Shown piece after piece: positions 34,248 through 42,035 of a stretch of 64,000 bases of DNA; the stretch's first letter is position 1, and each line of letters begins with the position of its first letter. The notes below the pieces were generated by a model. It ran no database searches. It saw nothing but the letters and a program-made list of their open reading frames with translations, and had not been told where the DNA came from. Source of the stretch: Villigracilis sp024434165 (GTDB taxonomy: Bacteria; Chloroflexota; Anaerolineae; Anaerolineales; Villigracilaceae); assembly GCA_030263665.1 (NCBI GenBank), contig SZPK01000005.1, forward strand, positions 62,001 to 126,000. The letters run 5' to 3'. The position numbers and the translations under genes were made by a program.

Positions 34248-34674
34248 TACCAATGTGCTTGTCTATGCGTTTGACAGGACAGAACCTGAAAAACGCGCCC
34301 AGGCAATGAAGGTGATTCTTGAAACGCAGAACCATTCGGCGGGATGTTTGAGCATCCAGTGCCTTTCGGAGTTTTTTAATGCAGTTACCCGCGGCGCTGA
34401 ACCCAAACTTCCCATTGATGAGGCTTTGCAGCATGTTCAGGATTTTCTGCAAGCCTTTCCAGTATACTTGTTGACGCCCTCTGTTGTGATCGAGGCTGCA
34501 CGAGGAGTGCGTGATCATTCGCTCTCGTTCTACGATGCCCAGATTTGGGCATCCGCTTTGATTAATGATGTTCCTGTCATCTTCAGTGAGGATTTTCAGG
34601 ATGGACAAACTCTTGAAGGTGTTCGTTTTGTCAACCCGTTTGCGGAAAATTTTGAATTGGAGAAATGGTTATGA
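34228..34674 (+). CDS. vapC: PIN-domain ribonuclease toxin, VapC-like
   Basis: 148 residues, a single PIN domain. Acidic metal-binding residues are seen in LLDTNVLVYAFDR at the N-terminus, in LSEFFNA in the middle, in SFYDAQIWASAL and in FSEDFQDG near the end. VapC toxins cut specific RNAs, often initiator tRNA or rRNA. Its stop overlaps the start of the second oxidoreductase as ATGA, so the metabolic gene is translationally coupled to the toxin. Confidence 0.87.
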   Translation: MTVVLLDTNVLVYAFDRTEPEKRAQAMKVILETQNHSAGCLSIQCLSEFFNAVTRGAEPKLPIDEALQHVQDFLQAFPVYLLTPSVVIEAARGVRDHSLSFYDAQIWASALINDVPVIFSEDFQDGQTLEGVRFVNPFAENFELEKWL

Positions 34675-36386
34675 GTGAAATCTGGCGCGTCAACACCCGC
34701 ACGCAGGAATTGAAGCGCGAGCCCGTCCCTGAAACCTGGCGGCGCCTCGGCGGGCGCGGATTGATCGCGCGCATCATGGTGGACGAAGTGGACGCGAAGT
34801 GCGACCCGCTCGGACCCGATAATAAACTGATTTTCACCCCGGGGCTTTTGGTGGGACACATGCTCTCTTCCACCGACCGCATCTCGGTGGGCGGCAAGTC
34901 GCCGCTCACAGGCGGGATCAAGGAATCCAACGCAGGCGGACGCACCGGATATCACATGGCGTTCATGGGCATCCATGCGCTCATCCTCGAAGACCAGCCA
35001 CAGGAAGAAGGCTTTTGGATTTTGCATTTATCGTTGAACGGCGCAAAATGGGAAAAGGCGGATGAACTGACTGGTCTTGGCGTTTACGCAGTTGCGCCAA
35101 AACTGCTCGAAAAATATGGCGACAAAGTTGCCATTGCCTTGATTGGTCCCGGCGGTGAAATGCGCATGAAATCGGCGGGGATTCAAAATATTGACAAGGA
35201 CAAAATCCCTGCTCGTATCGCGGCTCGCGGCGGACTCGGGGCGGTGATGGGCTCGAAGGGACTCAAAGCCATCGTGTTCGACCATGCCGGGGGGCAGAAA
35301 CCGCCTATCGTTGATGGTGAGGCGTTCAAAATCGCGCAGAAGGATTACACCAAGGCGGTCATGGAACATCCGCAGTCCATCACATATCGCGATTACGGCA
35401 CCGCTGCAATGACGCAGTTGACCCAGCGCTTTGCCGCCATCCCCGTGCGCAATTTTTCGCGCGGCACGTTCGACGAGGTGGAAAAGATCGGCGGCGAATC
35501 CCTGCGCGAGTTTACGCTCACGCGCGGCAAACCATCCGACCCATCTCATGCCTGCATGGCGGGCTGCACCATCAAATGCTCGAATGTCTTCGGCGGGGAG
35601 GACGGAAAGGTCATCGTCTCGCCGCTCGAATATGAAACGATTGGTTTGATGGGCTCGAACCTCGACATTGACTCGCTCGATTCGATTGGACGCTTGAACT
35701 GGCACGTCAACGACCTGGGACTCGACTCGATTGAAGTCGGCGCAGCGCTGGGCGTTGCCGCGGAAGCGGGCTTGATGAAATGGGGGAGTGAAGAAGATGC
35801 CTTGAAGTTGATTGACGAAATCCGCAAAGGCACGGAACTGGGGCGCACGCTGGGCGATGGCGCGCTGGCGACCGGAAAGAAATACAACATTGAGCGCGTG
35901 CCGGTTGTGAAAGGACAGGCGATGTCTGCGTATGAGCCGCGCTCGATCAAAGGCACAGGGCTCACATATGCCACCACGCCGCAGGGTGCAGACCACACGG
36001 CTGGGCTGACCATCCGCGCAAAGGTGGATCACCTCGACCCGAACGCGCAGAGGGAGGTCTCGCTTAACGCGCAATTGAACATGGCAGGGTACGATACGCT
36101 CGGCGCGTGCATCTTCGCCGGTTTCGGTTACGCCGCCACCCCCGATGGCGTGGTGAAACGCCTGCTCAAGGCGCGCTACGGCTGGGACGATCTGCCTGAT
36201 AACATCCTGCAGGAACTCGGCAGGCAAACCATCAAACTGGAGCGCGAATTCAACCGCCGCGCCGGTTTTACTGCGAAGGACGACCGCCTGCCCGAATGGA
36301 TGACGAAGGAGCCAATCCCGGAGACGGGGCACGTCTTCGATGTGAGCGAGGATGTGATTGACCGCATGTTCGATGGAATCGAATAA
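34671..36386 (+). CDS. Second aldehyde:ferredoxin oxidoreductase family enzyme
   Basis: 571 residues, somewhat shorter than the first copy. It opens with IWRVNTRTQELKREPVPETW and GGRGLIARIMVDE, and has GPGGEMRMKSAGIQNIDKDK and GLGAVMGSKGLKAIVF from the pterin-binding region. The iron-sulfur ligands are C-x3-C-x3-C (ACMAGCTIKC, about residues 294-302) with a later Cys in LGACIFAGFG. The spacing differs from the C-x2-C-x3-C of the first copy, which suggests another subfamily and aldehyde substrate. The start at 34671 overlaps the vapC stop. A strong terminator follows. Confidence 0.9.
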   Translation: MSEIWRVNTRTQELKREPVPETWRRLGGRGLIARIMVDEVDAKCDPLGPDNKLIFTPGLLVGHMLSSTDRISVGGKSPLTGGIKESNAGGRTGYHMAFMGIHALILEDQPQEEGFWILHLSLNGAKWEKADELTGLGVYAVAPKLLEKYGDKVAIALIGPGGEMRMKSAGIQNIDKDKIPARIAARGGLGAVMGSKGLKAIVFDHAGGQKPPIVDGEAFKIAQKDYTKAVMEHPQSITYRDYGTAAMTQLTQRFAAIPVRNFSRGTFDEVEKIGGESLREFTLTRGKPSDPSHACMAGCTIKCSNVFGGEDGKVIVSPLEYETIGLMGSNLDIDSLDSIGRLNWHVNDLGLDSIEVGAALGVAAEAGLMKWGSEEDALKLIDEIRKGTELGRTLGDGALATGKKYNIERVPVVKGQAMSAYEPRSIKGTGLTYATTPQGADHTAGLTIRAKVDHLDPNAQREVSLNAQLNMAGYDTLGACIFAGFGYAATPDGVVKRLLKARYGWDDLPDNILQELGRQTIKLEREFNRRAGFTAKDDRLPEWMTKEPIPETGHVFDVSEDVIDRMFDGIE

Positions 36387-36390
36387 GAAA

Positions 36391-36430
36391 GGACCTCCGG
36401 GATTTTGAAAGTCCCGGAGGTCCTTTTTTT
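36391..36430. terminator. Strong Rho-independent terminator
   Basis: GGACCTCCGGGA pairs perfectly with TCCCGGAGGTCC (12 bp) and is followed by seven T. It ends the oxidoreductase transcript and separates it from the convergent histidine kinase gene. Confidence 0.93.
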
Positions 36431-36495
36431 AAATCGCCCGTCCCGCTTCAAACTCCGCCGGGGTTGATTCAACCCATTTGGGTTTGACTTCGCTT

Positions 36496-38694
36496 TTAAC
36501 CGCTGCTTCCCAGCGTGAAATAGAACGTGGAGCCCCTGCCTTCCTCCGACTCCACCCAAATCCTCCCGCCGTGCACTTCGATGATGCGTTTCACCAACGC
36601 CAGCCCAACCCCCGTGCCTTCCGAGTCTGGGCTGAGTTTATCGAATAAGCCGAAAATCCTCTCATGAAATTCCTTTTTGATTCCAATGCCGTTATCGCGG
36701 ACGAAAAACACATCCTGCCCGTCCTTTATGGCATGACCTATCTCCACCTGCGGCTCGGCTTGATCGCCCATGAACTTGACGGCATTGTCTACCAGGTTTT
36801 GGACGACCTCGATTACCCTTTCCTTATCCACGTGGATGGTGGGGAAATCGCTCCCGATCCGGATCGGGACATGCCTCTGGTTTCTCTGACCTTCCACGCG
36901 CCGCAGCGCCTCCGCGACGATGGTCCCGAACGGCACGTCCTGCTTCTCGTTCACGATTCGCCCCACTCTTGAGAGTTCCAGCAATTCCGTGAGCAGGCGG
37001 TGCATCTTTTCGGTGGCATCGGAGATGCGCTTGATATCGGCTTGCAGGCGCTCGGTGCTGCCGGCGCGAATGTCCTTTTCGAGATAGCCGAGGAAGCCGC
37101 GAATGGTGATCAGCGGCGATTTCAGATCGTGCGAAGCCGTATACGTGAAGCGTTCGAGTTCCTCGTTCTTCATTTCAAGTTCGCGGATTAACTTCTCCCG
37201 CATTTCCAGCTCGTGCTTTAGGGATTCCTGCAAGCGGGTCTTTTCGACCGCCACTGCAAGGTTTGCGGCGACGGTGGAAAGCAGGCGCACATCGTTTTCG
37301 GAAAAGGCGAATTCCCGCTCGGCGTTATCCAGGGCGATCACGCCCAGCACCCGCTCGTCCGTCATAATTGGCACGAAGACAGACGATTTGACGGGACTGC
37401 CCGTTGTAATGATGGCTCCCATCCTGTGCGCCGTATTTGCCCAGTCCTCGTTGATGATAAACGGCTTTTTCATTTCCATGATCTTTGTGGTTATCCCATC
37501 CCTGTACCGGATGGGTTCGTCTGTGCGATAGGTCTTGTCCTGAAAATCATAGGGAAAGTGAATCATATCCGTGTTCGGGTCGTGGATGCCGATCGTTACG
37601 TTTTCGGCTTTGAACGTAAACCGAATCTGCTCCCCGGTTTCGTGGATCAACTTTTGCAGGTCGGTCTTTTGCGTGAGCGTCTCGCTGACGCCGTGCATTG
37701 CCTGTAACTCCGCCAGGCGCATCTTCAATTGTTCCTCTGCAAGTTTGCGGGTGGTGATATCCAGCAGGAAGCCTTGAATCAGCGTGTGCCGGTCCGAGCC
37801 GAAGGCAAGGATGCTTTCATCGTAAACCCAGATGTACCTGCCGTCGCGGGTTTTGAGGCGGTACTCCATCTGCGGCATGAGCCCTTCGCGCGATGCCCGG
37901 TTTTCCGTCTCCAGTACGCGCTCGCGGTCGTAGGGGTGTATCAGGGAACTCCACAGGTTGGGATTGTTGAGCCACTCGTCGGGGGAGTACCCGGTCAGGC
38001 TGGCGATCTGCGGGCTGACGTATTCCCAGGCGCCGGCGCCGCCCGGCTCGGCGAGATAAATCACAAGCGGGATTCTCTCCACCAGGTCGCGGTAGCGGGC
38101 TTCCGCCTCCTGAAGTTTTTCTTCCGCGCTGCGCCGCTCTTTCAACTCCTGCTCGGCGTTCAGGATGGTCTTGTTCAACCGGTTGATGATCAACCATTGA
38201 AGGATGGTGATCAGGGCGACGGCAATGCTGAGCGCGAGATAGTCGGTAAAGTTGTTTTCGGCGCTGAATTTGTTGACGATCACCCCCTGGGCTTCCAGCG
38301 CGCTGAATATGCCGATTTCCAGAATGATGATGGTGCCGACCGCCACGGTTCCGGTTTTTCCAGCCAGCAAACCAGCGGCAACAAGGACCGTGATCAGCCC
38401 GACCACCGCTGTATCGCGGATTCCGTTGTTTTTGAAAACAAAGAGCGAGATGGTCGCCAGCGCCGTCAGGAGCGCGAGCCAGCTTCCTGTGGAGTAATAC
38501 CCGAAATGGGAGATGATGGCTGCCAGCAGGATCACCCCGCTCAGGATGAGCATTTCAAGGCGGTTGATTTCAAAGAACGACAATATCGTCGTGGCGATGA
38601 AAACGGTTGCCAGTACCACGATAATGATGGTGCGCATCTCCGTCAGGCTGGAATTTGCGGCGCGTGTGGCAATCTCTTTGAGTGTTCGTTTCAT
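36496..38694 (-). CDS. Membrane histidine kinase with PAS and GAF domains
   Basis: 732 residues. About five or six membrane helices occupy the first 150 residues, then a coiled coil, a PAS domain (RYRDLVERIPLVIYLAEPGG and a PAC end), a GAF domain (ENVTIGIHDPNTDMIHFPYD), and a HisKA dimerisation helix with phospho-acceptor His522 in TASHDLKSPL. The HATPase domain has N box NLVDNAVKFM, DNGIGIK and GTGVGLALVKR. No receiver domain or response regulator is adjacent, so it is an orphan. The frame extends upstream into the tRNA gene, but the ATG at 38694 is the sensible start. Confidence 0.92.
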   Translation of the reverse strand: MKRTLKEIATRAANSSLTEMRTIIIVVLATVFIATTILSFFEINRLEMLILSGVILLAAIISHFGYYSTGSWLALLTALATISLFVFKNNGIRDTAVVGLITVLVAAGLLAGKTGTVAVGTIIILEIGIFSALEAQGVIVNKFSAENNFTDYLALSIAVALITILQWLIINRLNKTILNAEQELKERRSAEEKLQEAEARYRDLVERIPLVIYLAEPGGAGAWEYVSPQIASLTGYSPDEWLNNPNLWSSLIHPYDRERVLETENRASREGLMPQMEYRLKTRDGRYIWVYDESILAFGSDRHTLIQGFLLDITTRKLAEEQLKMRLAELQAMHGVSETLTQKTDLQKLIHETGEQIRFTFKAENVTIGIHDPNTDMIHFPYDFQDKTYRTDEPIRYRDGITTKIMEMKKPFIINEDWANTAHRMGAIITTGSPVKSSVFVPIMTDERVLGVIALDNAEREFAFSENDVRLLSTVAANLAVAVEKTRLQESLKHELEMREKLIRELEMKNEELERFTYTASHDLKSPLITIRGFLGYLEKDIRAGSTERLQADIKRISDATEKMHRLLTELLELSRVGRIVNEKQDVPFGTIVAEALRRVEGQRNQRHVPIRIGSDFPTIHVDKERVIEVVQNLVDNAVKFMGDQAEPQVEIGHAIKDGQDVFFVRDNGIGIKKEFHERIFGLFDKLSPDSEGTGVGLALVKRIIEVHGGRIWVESEEGRGSTFYFTLGSSG

Positions 38695-38821
38695 GGCAGG
38701 TTGTATCTTGATTCTACTTGATAACCCGCCTTGTGCGCCACATCGCGCGGAAGTACATTTGTTCGGCGAAAAAAAGAAACCCATGTGGATGGCGCGGCAT
38801 GTAGAACTGACGATTCCCGAA

Positions 38822-38850
38822 ATAAAAAAAGAAACCCGCATCGGGGTTTC
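38822..38850 (-). terminator. Terminator of tRNA-Thr
   Basis: Read on the minus strand, GAAACCCCGATGCGGGTTTC forms a stem with a short loop and is followed by TTTTTTT. It lies 12 bases after the tRNA 3' end. Confidence 0.85.
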
Positions 38851-38862
38851 CTGGGTAAACGA

Positions 38863-38938
38863 TGGAGCCACCAGTGGGATACGAACCCACGACCTGACGA
38901 TTACGAATCGTCTGCTCTGCCAGCTGAGCTATGGTGGC
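38863..38938 (-). tRNA. tRNA-Thr (anticodon CGT)
   Basis: 76 bases including an encoded CCA. Acceptor stem GCCACCA/TGGTGGC, D-stem GCTC/GAGC, anticodon stem GACGA/TCGTC with loop TTCGTAA, and T-stem GTGGG/CCCAC all pair. The anticodon is CGT, decoding ACG. Confidence 0.97.
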
Positions 38939-38976
38939 AAGGTGGGACAAGGTCGTCTTGTCCTACAGCGGCGGGG

Positions 38977-39005
38977 ATTATAAAGGATTTGACCCATTCA
39001 CGCAA
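38977..39005 (-). promoter_or_regulatory. Promoter of tRNA-Thr
   Basis: On the minus strand TTGCGT and TATAAT are spaced by 17 bases, with the -10 box 38 bases before the tRNA 5' end. A small hairpin (GGACAAG/CTTGTCC, 38945-38963) lies between promoter and tRNA. Confidence 0.65.
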
Positions 39006-39048
39006 GTTTTTCGATTCTCAGGTAGTCTGTTATGTGGAGAAAAAAACA

Positions 39049-40338
39049 ATGCGAATTGCAATGCTTTCCTATCACACCTGCCCGCTTGCCACGCTGGGAG
39101 GAAAAGACACCGGCGGAATGAACGTCTACGTCCGCGATCTGACGCGGGAGTTGGGGCGTTTGGGGCTGCACGTGGACGTGTTTACGCGCTCGCAGGACGA
39201 GCACGTACCGCACATCATTCATGAATTGGGGTATGGCAACCGGGTGGTGCATATCCCGGCGGGTCCCGAAGAACCGAAGAGCAAGAACGATATCGCAAAA
39301 TACATCCCTGAATTTGTGGAAGGCGTCAAGGAATTTGCAAGAGAAAAAGGCATCACCTATGATGTCATTCACAGCCATTACTGGATGTCCGGCTTGGCGG
39401 CGGAGGCGCTCAGCGATGCCTGGGGCGGGACGCCCATCGTCCACATGTTTCACACGCTGGGCGAGATGAAGAACCGGGTGGCGAGGTCGGAGGAGGAACG
39501 CGCAGGCGAGAACCGGCTCGATGGGGAGAAACAGGTCCTCCGTCGGGTGAGCCGCGTTATCGTCGCAACGATAGCCGAACTGACCCAGTTGAGATTCCTC
39601 TATCGCGCCGATGCGCGCAAACTGGTCGTCATCCCGCCGGGGGTGGATACGAGTCATTTTTATCCCATCCCGGCAGACGAGGCGAAGGAGTTCATCGGCT
39701 TGAAACCGGAAGACCGCATGATCCTTTTCGTCGGGCGCATCGAACCCTTGAAGGGCGTGGATACGCTGATTCGCGCGATGTCCTATTTGAGCATGGACCT
39801 GCGAAGCAAAGACCACCCCGTGCATCTGGCGATCATCGGCGGCGAACCGAACGCCGAACCGAAGGATATGACCGCTGAAATGGCGCGTCTGCAGGCGATC
39901 TGCGATGACCTTTGCATGGGCGGCATGGTTGTCTTTCTCGGCAAGCGCGGGCAGGATACCCTGCCTTATTATTATTCCGCGGCGGAAGTGCTGGTCATGC
40001 CCTCTTTATACGAATCGTTTGGAATGGTGGCGCTGGAGGCGATGGCTTGCGGCACGCCGGTGATCGCATCGGAGGTGGGCGGGCTTGGTTATCTTGTGCA
40101 GAACGGCGTGACCGGTTACACCATCCCGGATAGCGACCCGGAGGTTCTGTGTCAAACCCTGGCGCGCCTGCTGGGAGATCGAGACCTAAGAAACGAAATG
40201 GGGTGCCGCGCCGCTGAGTATGCCGTGAATTATCGCTGGGAAAATATCGGTTCGCAAATTGTAAATGTGTATCGGGATGTGATGAACAGGGAAAAAGAGA
40301 CAGTCATTGGCGTTGAAAGAGAGAAGCCCGGTGTGTGA
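39049..40338 (+). CDS. GT4 glycosyltransferase, MshA/sucrose-phosphate-synthase-like
   Basis: 429 residues, GT-B fold, retaining. The N-terminus MLSYHTCPLATLGGKDTGGM and NVYVRDLTRELGRLG match the GGMNVYV motif of the MshA branch. The donor-binding half has FVGRIEPLKGVDTLIRAM and ESFGMVALEAMACGTPVIAS with the E-x7-E motif. Family members make glycosyl-inositol or sucrose-type products; no mycothiol partners are present, so the acceptor is unknown. A much longer upstream frame crosses the tRNA and is not used: the ATG at 39049 follows GGAGA. Its stop lies inside the terminator hairpin. Confidence 0.85.
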   Translation: MRIAMLSYHTCPLATLGGKDTGGMNVYVRDLTRELGRLGLHVDVFTRSQDEHVPHIIHELGYGNRVVHIPAGPEEPKSKNDIAKYIPEFVEGVKEFAREKGITYDVIHSHYWMSGLAAEALSDAWGGTPIVHMFHTLGEMKNRVARSEEERAGENRLDGEKQVLRRVSRVIVATIAELTQLRFLYRADARKLVVIPPGVDTSHFYPIPADEAKEFIGLKPEDRMILFVGRIEPLKGVDTLIRAMSYLSMDLRSKDHPVHLAIIGGEPNAEPKDMTAEMARLQAICDDLCMGGMVVFLGKRGQDTLPYYYSAAEVLVMPSLYESFGMVALEAMACGTPVIASEVGGLGYLVQNGVTGYTIPDSDPEVLCQTLARLLGDRDLRNEMGCRAAEYAVNYRWENIGSQIVNVYRDVMNREKETVIGVEREKPGV

Positions 40339-40358
40339 CGGGCTTCTCTCTTTTTTTT
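40321..40358 (+). terminator. Terminator overlapping the end of the glycosyltransferase gene
   Basis: GAGAAGCCCG pairs with CGGGCTTCTC and a run of eight T follows. The stop codon TGA (40336-40338) lies in the loop side of the hairpin. Confidence 0.92.
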
Positions 40359-40368
40359 CTGATAAAGA

Positions 40369-41118
40369 CTATTCCTTGAACTTCACGAAAAACAACGTCG
40401 AGCCGTCAATCTCCTGCGAGCGGATATCGAAACGGTCCTTGAACTTCATGATCATCTTGGAAAGCTGTTTATGACCGTACGTGCGCGGGTCGAACGCCGG
40501 GTCGAGCTGGTAGAGGGCATTGCCCATCGTCGCCAGCGACGCCCAGCCGTCCTGCTGCACTGCCATTTCGAACGCCTGGCTGAGCAGGGGAATGGGGTCC
40601 GGCTCGTCTTTTTTCTTTGCCCCGCTTTTTTGCGCGCGCTGTTGAGCGGCTTGTTTCCTTGCCAGCGCGATATTCTCCGTATAAACGAACACGTCGCAGG
40701 CATTGACGAACGGCTTCGGCGTCTTCTTCTCCCCGATGCCCATCACAAAGATGCCCGTCTCGCGGATGCGCGTCGCCAGGCGGGTGTAATCGCTGTCGCT
40801 CGAAACGAGGCAGAACCCGTCTACCACGCCCGAGTGCAGGATGTCCATCGCGTCAATGATCATGGCGCTGTCGGTGGCGTTTTTTCCGATGGTGTATCGA
40901 AACTGTTGAATGGGTTGGAACGCATGAAAGTTCAGCGTTTCCTTCCATGAGTTCATGCTGTTTGTCGTCCAGTCGCCGTAGATGCGCCGCACGGTCACCT
41001 GCCCGTGCCTGCCAGCCTCCACCAGCATTTGCGGGAGCAGACCCGCCTGGGCGTTATCGCCGTCAATCAGCATGGCGATTTTGTTTCTGGAAAGGGATGT
41101 GATCTGGTCGTCTGCCAT
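40369..41118 (-). CDS. NYN-domain ribonuclease-like protein with C-terminal LOTUS/OST-HTH domain
   Basis: 249 residues. Residues 1 to about 150 are an NYN (LabA/DUF88) PIN-like fold with acidic residues in AMLIDGDNAQAG, IIDAMDILHSG and LVSSDSDYTRLATRIRE. A Lys-rich linker leads to an OST-HTH/LOTUS domain (about 175-249, PIPLLSQAFEMAVQQDGWAS, GHKQLSKMIMKF), which in other proteins binds RNA. A role in RNA processing or decay is inferred. A TATAAT box stands six bases before the ATG, so the mRNA is probably leaderless. Confidence 0.88.
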   Translation of the reverse strand: MADDQITSLSRNKIAMLIDGDNAQAGLLPQMLVEAGRHGQVTVRRIYGDWTTNSMNSWKETLNFHAFQPIQQFRYTIGKNATDSAMIIDAMDILHSGVVDGFCLVSSDSDYTRLATRIRETGIFVMGIGEKKTPKPFVNACDVFVYTENIALARKQAAQQRAQKSGAKKKDEPDPIPLLSQAFEMAVQQDGWASLATMGNALYQLDPAFDPRTYGHKQLSKMIMKFKDRFDIRSQEIDGSTLFFVKFKE

Positions 41119-41124
41119 AGAATG

Positions 41125-41130
41125 ATTATA
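41125..41130 (-). promoter_or_regulatory. -10 box placed for a leaderless transcript (NYN gene)
   Basis: On the minus strand TATAAT is followed by CATTCT and then the ATG, so transcription would start at or next to the start codon. No ribosome binding site fits in the six bases. Confidence 0.6.
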
Positions 41131-41160
41131 CCTTCCGCTTCACACCGGACTGGTAGTTGG

Positions 41161-41826
41161 TCAGGGTTGGATGGGTTTTACCTCGCCGACATCGGATGGC
41201 GCTCCGCCAAAGAGACGGATGTCCCGGCACGATTGTTTGTCCACACGCAGGAGGATTACGCCGCCGGCGGTTGCGTCCACCTGGATGATGGTGTCCTGTC
41301 TGTACGTCGAATCCACGGTCAGTTTAAGGGTCACCTGGTGCTGTGCGGGCAGGCTGTCTACACAGACCTCCTTATCCGGGTGCGGTCTGCCTTCGTCAAT
41401 GGCGCGCAGAAGCCCGCAGGCATTCACCAGGTCAACGGTTCCCGTATTCTTGATGGTCACGTAGGCGTTGGTGACCTCTCCCATCCCGTTGAGGATGTCT
41501 ATGCTTGTGTCGCAACCCAAAATGTCAACCGAGACCGACTGTATAGTAGGGAGAGTCGGCGTGCCGGTGGGCGGTCCCTGCGTAGGTGTTGCGGTGGGCG
41601 AAGCGTTCTCGGTGTTTGTGGCGGTAATCTGGGAAATGACGGTGACTTCGGGGGTTGCCGTGCCGTTGAAGGTGGGCGGGGGGATGATGAGGGGCGTTGC
41701 CGTTACAATCCCTGGCGTCTGCGACGGTACCGGCGTCCAAACCGGGAAAGGCTGCGGCGGCGCGCCCCACGTGTCGCATCCAGCCAGTATGAAGACCAGG
41801 GATATAAGAATGAATGTCCTTCTCAT
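41161..41826 (-). CDS. Secreted lipoprotein with Pro/Thr-rich linker
   Basis: 221 residues. The signal peptide ends in the lipobox LAGC with Cys16 or so, giving a lipid-anchored exported protein. A linker of about 80 residues rich in Pro, Thr and Ala (PTATPTQGPPTGTPTLPT) spans to a C-terminal beta domain with NAYVTIKNTGTVDLVNACG, which resembles CARDB-type adhesion or scaffold folds. Four Cys remain in the mature domain and could make disulfides. Function unknown. Like the NYN gene it has TATAAT six bases before the ATG. Confidence 0.75.
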   Translation of the reverse strand: MRRTFILISLVFILAGCDTWGAPPQPFPVWTPVPSQTPGIVTATPLIIPPPTFNGTATPEVTVISQITATNTENASPTATPTQGPPTGTPTLPTIQSVSVDILGCDTSIDILNGMGEVTNAYVTIKNTGTVDLVNACGLLRAIDEGRPHPDKEVCVDSLPAQHQVTLKLTVDSTYRQDTIIQVDATAGGVILLRVDKQSCRDIRLFGGAPSDVGEVKPIQP

Positions 41827-41832
41827 GCGCTC

Positions 41833-41838
41833 ATTATA
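41833..41838 (-). promoter_or_regulatory. -10 box placed for a leaderless transcript (lipoprotein gene)
   Basis: On the minus strand TATAAT is followed by GAGCGC and the ATG, the same geometry as the preceding NYN gene. The remaining bases up to 42035 carry no gene. Confidence 0.6.
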
Positions 41839-42035
41839 CCTCTGTGTTCGTTCCCATGCCTTTTCGTGGGTTGCTTCACTGAATGTCTAAAAACCATTGA
41901 AAAAAGTCTTAAAACCGGCGATTTGAACAATCGTTAACATGAGAAAACCGTTCCGGCAGCCGGCAATAGGATTGTGTAATTCATTGCAATGGATTAAAAT
42001 CGTTTTAAATTTGATCGTTGAAACCATGAGTTATC

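Noticed and set aside
36664..36972. Frame beginning FLFDSNAVIADEK that looks like the start of a PIN domain
   Set aside because: It is antisense to the HATPase domain of the histidine kinase, and the other PIN acidic motifs are missing.
38731..39048. 106-residue N-terminal extension of the glycosyltransferase
   Set aside because: It crosses the tRNA-Thr gene and a terminator; a good ribosome binding site and the family N-terminus are at 39049.
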